Part shown: piece by piece, positions 56,809-64,000 of the stretch
Numbering within the stretch: position 1 is the stretch's first letter
How the letters are laid out: every line of letters starts with the position of its first letter
NCBI GenBank assembly: GCA_015143295.1
Contig: CM026573.1
Location: 7,366,434 to 7,430,433, forward strand
Source: Tetracentron sinense
Taxonomy: Eukaryota; Streptophyta; Magnoliopsida; Trochodendrales; Trochodendraceae
DNA length: 64,000 nt
Reading direction: 5' to 3'
The notes under the pieces: generated by a model
What the model saw: only the letters and a program-made list of their open reading frames with translations
Database searches by the model: none
What the model was told of the DNA's origin: nothing
Made by a program: the position numbers and the translations under genes

Positions 56809-59800
56809 ATGGCTTCTTCGGCAAAGTCGTCGCGGTCCAGAGCACCACTTCCGGCTACCGGAGGACACTCGTCGGACATTGAGACTTCGCAGGATAGCGC
56901 TATTCAACTCAGTGACAAGCTAAAGGTCTTCAAGGCCACTCACTTCGATCCTCATGCCTATGTCACCTCTAAATGCCAGGCCATGAGCGAAAAGGTTGCT
57001 TTTTTTTTCTTTTTGGCACCCCTTTTCTCTTTTTTATTCATTTGATTGTTTATTTTTCGTTTCTCTGTTGCTCATTCAATGTATATGTGTGGATTTGTTG
57101 AATTCAAAAACCCAGTTTCAGAACACTGTCTTAGTTGTGTTTGGATTCATGGTTTTATCTTATCTATCATCTGTGCTTGCCACTCACTTCGATTCTCATG
57201 CCTATGTCGCCTCTAAATGCCAGGCCATGAGCGAAAAGGTTGCTTTTTTTTTGCACCCCTTTTCTCTTTTTTATTCATTTGATTGTTTATGTTTCGTTTC
57301 TCTGTTGCTCATTCAATGTATATGTGTGGATTTGTTGAATTCAAAAACCCAATTTCAGAACTCTGTCTTATTTGTGTTTGGATTCATGGTTTTGTCTATC
57401 ATCTGTGCTTGCAATTCTTCCAAAACAATCTTGTATTTGGCATCTTGTGCTTGGATTATAATGTGGATATCTCTCGTGGCCATGGGATTGATTTTGCTAA
57501 TCAATATTATCTGTGCTTGTGATTCTTTCAAAAAAAATTTATTTTTGGGATCTTATACTTGAATTATAATGTGGATATCTCTCATTGGATTACTTTTTCT
57601 AATCAATCCTCTCGCTTATTGGTATTTGTAACAAAAAACGGAAAATGAAGAACTGACCTCAAGGCAAGCTTGCTAGTCAACCACCCAATCGGAATGCCAC
57701 AAGTGTAGCCGGCTACCTCTAAGTATTGTTTCCTTTTTGGCCTATGGCATTGCAAACTCGCTGCACTGCCACGTTCCGCATTCCATTTGGGTGGTTGACT
57801 ACCAAGCTGACCTTGCAAGTTGCATCCCCTAATCATCGTGCCATGTACAACTTTTGCCAGCTGCTGTATCTATTGGATGGTGAAACTCCAGAGTCTGTGC
57901 TATTTTCTTGTATTTGGCTTATGTATTGAGGCCATGCCATTTACTACTTCATGTTTTTTTTTATATTACTAGGGCATCTCTGAAAAATCACAATATCGGA
58001 CCTGTATGCGACTGTTGTATCTGTATTTCTGGTTTTTGACATTGATTAGGGCATCCTTGAAGTACATTTTGATGTGCCCATATGGCCTAATGTACTTAAT
58101 TTCATGCATTTGTTATGTTTGGACCATAGTTGCAGGGAAGCTATGTACAGAGTGGGAAGCTCGCTTCCCCGGAAGCTCGTTTCCCAGACTCGCTTCCTCA
58201 AACAGATTCGCTTCCTAGGAAGCTCGCTTCCTCGGACGGACTCGCTTCTTAGGAAGCTCGTTTCCATCACCTCTCATTTAAGATCAAATGGAGCTATATG
58301 TGTGAAGTGATAGGGCAGACCATAGTCTATAACCTAGGGGTGTAGACCCTAAGCAAGTATCGTCGGTTTGGAACCTAAGACATCTACTTTTTCACAAAAA
58401 TCTCATGTAAGATTAAATCAAATATATAGCTACTCATAATAACATAATGGGAATAAGGAGAATATATCTCATTTCTCGCTTCCCGTTTCCTAAGGCTTTT
58501 TTGAGTCTCGATTCCTGCTTCTCGCTTTCGCTTTGCTTCTCGTTTTCGCTTCTTGCTCTGGTAACTATGGTTTGGACTTTGGAGAAATAACAGTTCTGCA
58601 TGTTACTCTCTTACGATGAAAAATAATTTGTTTCATGCATATGCTGTTATTTGTTAGATTAGTGAATCTAGTTAAGAGTTGTAAGGTGAAACAAATTTGA
58701 TTTGTTCTTGTTACAATAAGCTTCTATATCGAAGATAGCAGCTAGATCTATTTCTGGTTCATAATGTGCAATAACTGAAGTTAGCGATTTTGTCAATGTA
58801 TTTACAGGCAATAAGGCACTTGTGCTCTTACCTTCTAGATTTAAAGAAGGCGTCTGCAGAGGAAATGCGTAAAAGTGTTTATGCTAATTATTCAGCCTTC
58901 ATTCGGTGAGCAAAATACATCTTAATTTGCGAAATAGTATTCAGGCGGCAACTGTAATGTATCTTAGTCAATTGTGTTCTGCAGATAGCCCTTTCATATT
59001 TGTTTATGTTTGTAACCTTTTGTGTTTTTGAGGCTGTCTATCTATAACTGTTGAACAATTCCCTTCCCTAATAGAGGAATGAAAAATCTCCTTAGAAATT
59101 GATGAGGAACCACTTTAAAATAAAGTTTCGAAGATAGCAAGTGGTCTAATGGAAGGGAAAAAGTGAATAAATGCTTGAGCGTAAGTTTTCAAGATGCAGA
59201 TGATACAGGGAGCAATGGTACAACTAGTTATTTCATAAAATCTAGGACATGGACTCAGACCAATCAAACATCTTGGTACGAAGTTTCAATTAAAGTTTTG
59301 TTAATTTAAGTAACAGTTTTTAGTATTTACTACATGCCCAACTTATTAGTAAACATTCTCTTAAAACTTAAGAGAGACGTACAATAAATATGATTGACAA
59401 AACAAACAAGAGAAATATTAGGTGATAAACCAAATGCACTTTGATACAACAGGAAATTATTCATGTTGTATTCAGTTCCAACATCACTATTGGACCGATA
59501 TGCATATGTTCCTAGCTTGAAACACTGTTTGGGGGAACTATTTGGATATGCTTGGGAAATTCCCAAGAAACCAAATGCATAATATAAAGCTGGGGTAGCT
59601 ATATTTCCACTTTCGTTTTTTAACTGGATAATACCCTAAGTATGAATCACAGGACAAAGAAAAAAATAACACATACAAATTGCAGAAGAACCTCTAAAGT
59701 CAATACAAATCCAATCTGAAGGCGCCTTCCTTTGCAAGGTGGTCCATTTTATCATTAGCAGAACTCGGAATTAGGAAGAAGGATATGATCAATTGTAAGG

Positions 59801-62800
59801 CCAAATCCTGTATATGGCTATATGCTTGATAATGTGTAAAGTTGTTAAGAACTTTTTTGTTTTCTGAAGGCAAAATAATGACATTACTCAAGTCTCTCCT
59901 TCAACAGCGAGAATATTCTGAATATGCAAACTCAGCTAATTTTAGACATTGAAGAAGCGCTAAAGCTTCTTCTTTGTTAGAAACTTACTCCCCGAGAGGG
60001 GCTGAAAAATACTTGAATGGTTTTTCCATCTTTATTTCAGAATACGGCCTCGACATCGAGATTCAACTTTATAGTTCCCTTTGGTGTAGCTATCTTGTTG
60101 TAGGAGAACCATCAGAAGATTATATGGGAAACTTGTAAACAAAGGCTAGTGTGATTTTCAATTCACTTCCTTGTCTTTATGTGTAACATGCATTAAGAAG
60201 AACATAATCTATGTCATCTTACCCATTATGGTACAAGTATTACATAAAATACCGCTTGATTTTTTATGAATGTGGCATAAAAAAAATTATAGTTGTAAGC
60301 GTGATAGGAAATTCTACCTTTTTTATATCCCAAAATATTACATTCTTTTTATGGGGGATTAAAAACTAAAATTTTGATAGGCATAGTGGCATACCTTCAA
60401 TTTATAGCGTATATAATTGTTCGATATCACACAAATTTGCATGTGATACATTATTGTTTCACAAATTTTATTTGTTCAAAGAAGACTTAGACTTGAATTG
60501 AGCCACAACCTTGACAAGATGAGCTCATTAAAATCTGCCTCAAAGTCCTTTTCATGGTCTCTCTTAAATCCCCATTGTGTAAGAATTACTGAAAAGGTAT
60601 GCTATACCTTTGAACTCGAACTTATCCATCTGAGTAGATGTCTTCCTTACCTCTAGGCAAGTTAGAGTTTTCTCTGTATACTTTGAATTATTTACGCACC
60701 TTAATTTTACAGATCTGAACTTTGTTTTTCAAAAGATCATTTGTACTTTGCAAGAGATCATCCACATTTCAACAAATAAATGTGATTATTATCTAGGTTC
60801 ATCCAGGATCATGCAACTTGACATATAGAAATATATAATATCTTAATTGCATTTGCAGCACATCTAAAGAGATATCAGATCTTGAAGGCGAGCTCCTAGC
60901 CATAAGAAATCTTCTATCTACTCAGGCAGCTCTAGTTCATGGTCTAGCTGAAGGAGTTCGTGTTAACTCCTTGTCTAGTGGTCCCGAAGGTTCAACAAGA
61001 GATGACATATCTAACTTTCAAGATAGAGAACCTTCCAAGATAGAAAAATGGGCAGTAGAATTTCCCGATATCCTTGAAGTTTTATTGGCTGAGAGGAGAG
61101 TGGACGAAGCTCTGGCTGTCCTGGATGAAGGGGAAACCATAGCTGAAGAAGCAAATGATAGGCAAACATTGACCCCAGCTGCACTCTTGTCATTACAGAC
61201 TACTATCTCTGAACAGAGACAAAAATTAGCTGATCAGCTTGCAGAAGCTGCTTGCCAACCTTCTACTCATGGTGTTGAGCTCTGTTCGGCTGTTTTAGCT
61301 CTGAAAAAGCTCGGGGATGGTCCTCGTGCCCATACTTTGTTACTTAATGCTCATTACCAGAGGTATCAGTATAACATGCAAAGTCTTCGTCCATCAAGCG
61401 CCTCATATGGAGGAGCATATACTGCTGCCCTGTCACAGCTAGTCTTTTCTGCCATCGCCCAAGCAGCAAGTGATTCCTTAGCCGTCTTTGGTGAGGAGCC
61501 TGCATATGCATCTGAGCTTGTGACTTGGTCTATCAAGCAGACTAAAGCTTTTGCCCTTCTCGTGAAGAGACATGCACTAGCCTCATCAGCAGCTTCAGGA
61601 GGTCTAAGAGCAGCCGCTGAGTGTGTTCAAATAGCCTTGGGTCATTGTTCTTTGTTGGAAGCTCGTGGATTGGCACTCTGTCCTGTCCTCTTGAAACTCT
61701 TTAGGCCCAGTGTCGAACAGGCATTGAATGCTAATTTAAAAAGGATAGAAGAGAGCAGTGCTGCGTTAGCTACTGCAGATAATTGGGTGCTTACATATCC
61801 ACCAGTTGGTTCACATCCTTGTGGTAGATCATCAACTACATCTCTTGGTAGTGTGATTGCATCCCAACCAAAGCTTTCTAGCAGCGCCCACCGGTTCAAT
61901 TCAATGGCTCAGGTGAGTGACTTGTTTCCTGTTCAATATGTAATCCAGTTGTACATGAAAGGGCTCATTTGAATTTTATTTTTTTTCAAAAGATCAGATC
62001 TCTTTTTCCCCTGTAGGAAGTTGGATACCCTTAGTCACTTGAGGTGGTAAGTTGTTGTTATATATATATATATATATTGCACTAGTAAAAAACCCATGCC
62101 ATTCACTAGAGAAAAAAAGGAAAAAGTGAAAAAGGAAAAGAAAAACGTAAAAAGAAAGAATGAGTGCAGCTCTAAAGCTGTTCTTTCTTGTTGTTTTTCA
62201 AGTCACTAATGCGTGATAGCTGAATTTCCGAGAGAATGGAAAAAGTATGAAAGATTACACTCAGACAAATAGAATTAATCAAATGTAAGGTCAAAATGAA
62301 TACTGGAAAACATGAAACTACATACTAACAAAACCAAAATAGTACATTTGATCTATGATATTAAATTCATAAAGAAAATCTCATGATCTGCAAAATTGAG
62401 AAAGAGTAAGGACAAAAAAAATCATTAATAGCTTAGTAGTCATGAGAAAGAACATCAAAAGTAAAATAGAAAAATGAATAATCGAGAATAAAATATGAAG
62501 GCATTGCTGTTATTTCACCAAATTGTTACTATTTAAGTTCAAATACTAAATAAGGTGCACTTAATATAGTTTACAATGTGATCACATGATTGCTAAACCT
62601 CAATTTGTCCTCTTCACTCCATTTTTCTTGAGATTTTTAATTTCAATAATTATGCATTATATTTGGAATGCTTTTGCAGGAATTCTTTGAGGACGTCGGC
62701 CCCCTTGTGAGCATGCAGTTGGGTGGTTCCACATTGGAAGGCCTCTTACAAGTATTTAACTCCTATGTCAGTTTGCTGATAAATGCATTGCCGGGTTCAA

Positions 62801-64000
62801 TGGAGGATGAAGGGAACTTGGAAGGTTCTGGGAATAAAATTGTTAGGATGGCAGAGACTGAAGCCCAGCAGATGGCTTTGTTGGCTAATGCATCTTTATT
62901 AGCAGATGAGCTGCTCCCACGTGCAGCCATGAAGCTTTTACCGGTGCACCAGGCTGATAAAATGGATGAGCCCCCTACTAGAAGAGCTTCAGACAGACAA
63001 AACCGTATTCCTGAGCAAAGGGAATGGAAGAGACGGCTTCAACGCTCTGTTGATGGGTTGCGAGATAATTTCTGTCGACAACATGCCCTTGATCTCATCT
63101 TCACAGAAGATGGCTATACCCATCTTAGTGCAGACATGTACATAAGTATGGATGAAAATGTTGACGAGCCTGAATGGTTTCCATCTCCAATATTTCAGGT
63201 AACTTAATATAGAATGCAACCTTAATTATGTTTGATAGATTGCGGGTTTGCTCTTTATATGCTATATTATTGCTCCTTCCATATCCTAGTTCATGTTGGG
63301 GAATGAACCCTAAACAGGATCTGGGAGAGATGAAAAATAAAATACACACAAGAAAACCAGATTTATGTGGTTCCCTCAGGTTGAGGTAAATCCATGGAGT
63401 TGCCGAGATTTCACTATGATCTGGAGCAAGAGAAAAAATGCAGAGTTGCGATCTAAAAAACAGTAGCCGCCCATCCCTATGCTTAATAGTATTAAGGCTA
63501 CATAACAAAATGTGAAAGTACCAAAGTACCCCTAACCCCCCAAGAACAGAGGTAGGATGTTTAGTCCTGACAGGCTCCACACTACCTATCAGTTCAAGTG
63601 AAACTGAACCATGGCTCCAACTTTCTATCCCATAATTTCATTAATTTGTGAAGTGTTGTTCTCTTCTCCCATCTGTTCAAGTTTAAATGCTCAACCATGT
63701 CAGAGGTCAGTATATAGTAAATTCACATTTCAAGTTTTAACTTAGGCATTGAAAAGTCTTAAAGAAGTTTGACGTTTGTATGAACTATAATGAAGGTTGG
63801 AGGTGCTTCTGTAACTATGATGCCTGAAGCATGCGTTAGGGAATCCATTGTTTAAGTTCATTTTGTCTGAGCTTTTAGATGGAACTATTGTAGCAGAAAT
63901 ATAAATTGTGAGTATTCCATCTGAAATTGAGATGATCTTGCTCTCTTGGGCTTTCCTTACATGTCTTCTCTCTGTTGGCTCTTCTGTTTCTGATAAAGGT
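56809..64000 (+). CDS. EXO84B: Exocyst subunit EXO84B, 5' part (first four exons)
   Basis: EXO84 is a subunit of the octameric exocyst that tethers secretory vesicles to the plasma membrane. Exons 56809-56994, 58808-58905, 60859-61912 and 62680-63198 join in frame (phases 0, 2, 0) to give the first 619 residues. Plant EXO84b landmarks: IRHLCSYLLDLKKASAEEMR, VYANYSAFIRTSKEISDLEG, NLLSTQAALVHGLAEGV, the Cullin-repeat-like LAERRVDEALAVLDEGE, RPSSASYGGAYTAALSQLVF, LLVKRHALASSAASGGLRAA, FFEDVGPLVSMQLGGSTLEG and DLIFTEDGYTHLSADMYI. Relatives are about 770 residues, so roughly 150 residues (starting near ELFAKLNRMAS) lie beyond the window; no further exon is seen by 64000. The start follows directly on IPMASSAKSSRSR text of the right kind. 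The 3' end of exon 1 with its donor is duplicated in intron 1. Confidence 0.93.
56935..57412 (+). repeat. 244-bp tandem duplication covering the end of EXO84B exon 1 and its donor
   Basis: Unit 1 (56935-57178) holds the last 20 codons of exon 1 (ATHFDPHAYVTSKCQAMSEK), its GTTGCT donor and 180 bases of intron. Unit 2 (57179-57412) repeats this with few changes (ATHFDSHAYVASKCQAMSEK, same donor). No AG acceptor stands at the start of unit 2, so it is probably not a separate exon. A further, weaker tandem copy follows (57399-57500 and 57504-57605, about 105 bp). Confidence 0.9.
57656..57825. repeat. Inverted repeat in EXO84B intron 1
   Basis: CAAGCTTGCTAGTCAACCAC near 57664 mirrors the complement of GTGGTTGACTACCAAGCTGA near 57791; the stem covers about 45 bases with a short loop side rich in GCAAACTCGCTGCACTGCC. 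MITE-like hairpin with undefined ends. Confidence 0.55.
58125..58569. mobile_element. hAT-like non-autonomous element with GGAAGCTCGCTTCC palindromes (445 bp)
   Basis: Ends CATAGTTGCAGGGAAGC and, on the other strand, CATAGTTACCAGAGCAAGAA are flanked by a perfect 8-bp duplication, GTTTGGAC (58117-58124 and 58570-58577), the hAT signature. Within 150 bases of the left end there are about seven AAGC/GCTT palindromic words; the right end has their GCTTCTCG-type counterparts. No coding capacity. In EXO84B intron 1. Confidence 0.9.
58906..60858 (+). other. EXO84B intron 2
   Basis: About 2 kb, AT-rich, without recognised genes or clearly bounded elements. Short frames on the minus strand have no known domain. 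Confidence 0.6.
63280..63600. repeat. Possible LTR-like fragment in EXO84B intron 4
   Basis: Text such as GAAAACCAGATTTATGTGGTTCCCTCAGG and GGTAAATCCATGG is of the kind found at the U5 ends of plant LTR elements. No ends, coding region or partner repeat are seen. Weak call. Confidence 0.25.

Noticed and set aside
1-64000. CRISPR arrays, operons, riboswitches
   Set aside because: The window is plant nuclear DNA; tandem repeats found lack spacer-repeat structure and genes are spliced and separate.

Overview
The window is nuclear DNA of a flowering plant. It holds spliced GT-AG genes with plant-only or plant-typical products (EDS1, an sn-2 type GPAT, an organellar-type PPR protein, a ShKT prolyl 4-hydroxylase, exocyst EXO84B), long introns filled with repeats, and many plant transposons. 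The species cannot be fixed from the sequence; a woody magnoliid or early eudicot would fit but this is a guess.

Layout. 1-700: repeat with recurring GATACGTATTGG-type motifs. 732-4110 (-): broken pyruvate dehydrogenase E1-alpha gene that still has introns. 4200-6600: repeats, including a tRNA-derived SINE. 6871-9786 (+): intact three-exon EDS1. 9800-19900: gene debris with two LINE remnants, a hAT-like element inside one of them, a NOT4-like RING exon cut short by one stop codon, and two unidentified coding-like pieces. 20079-21527 (-): intronless PPR gene. 22415-22584: MITE. 22900-27692: 4.8-kb FAR1/MULE-type DNA transposon remnant with long terminal inverted repeats. 27816-32992: SINE-like dimer split by a fossil Ty3/Gypsy chromovirus. 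33589-38407 (+): two-exon GPAT whose intron holds a chain of foldback elements. 38500-43800: foldbacks, MITEs and a long GGT-rich tract. 43989-52382 (+): eight-exon prolyl 4-hydroxylase with a 6.6-kb fourth intron. 53900-56150: MITE and a 1.4-kb foldback. 56809 to beyond 64000 (+): EXO84B, of which four exons lie in the window.

The host genes form no pathway; they are neighbours in a repeat-rich euchromatic stretch. The striking theme is non-autonomous DNA elements: at least five insertions show readable 9-bp target duplications (Mutator type) and at least three show 8-bp ones (hAT type), many with exact boundaries. A second theme is tandem duplication of splice-site regions (EDS1 intron 2 donor, EXO84B exon 1 donor). 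I found no new gene system; the best candidates for undescribed biology are the foldback families and the duplicated splice donors.
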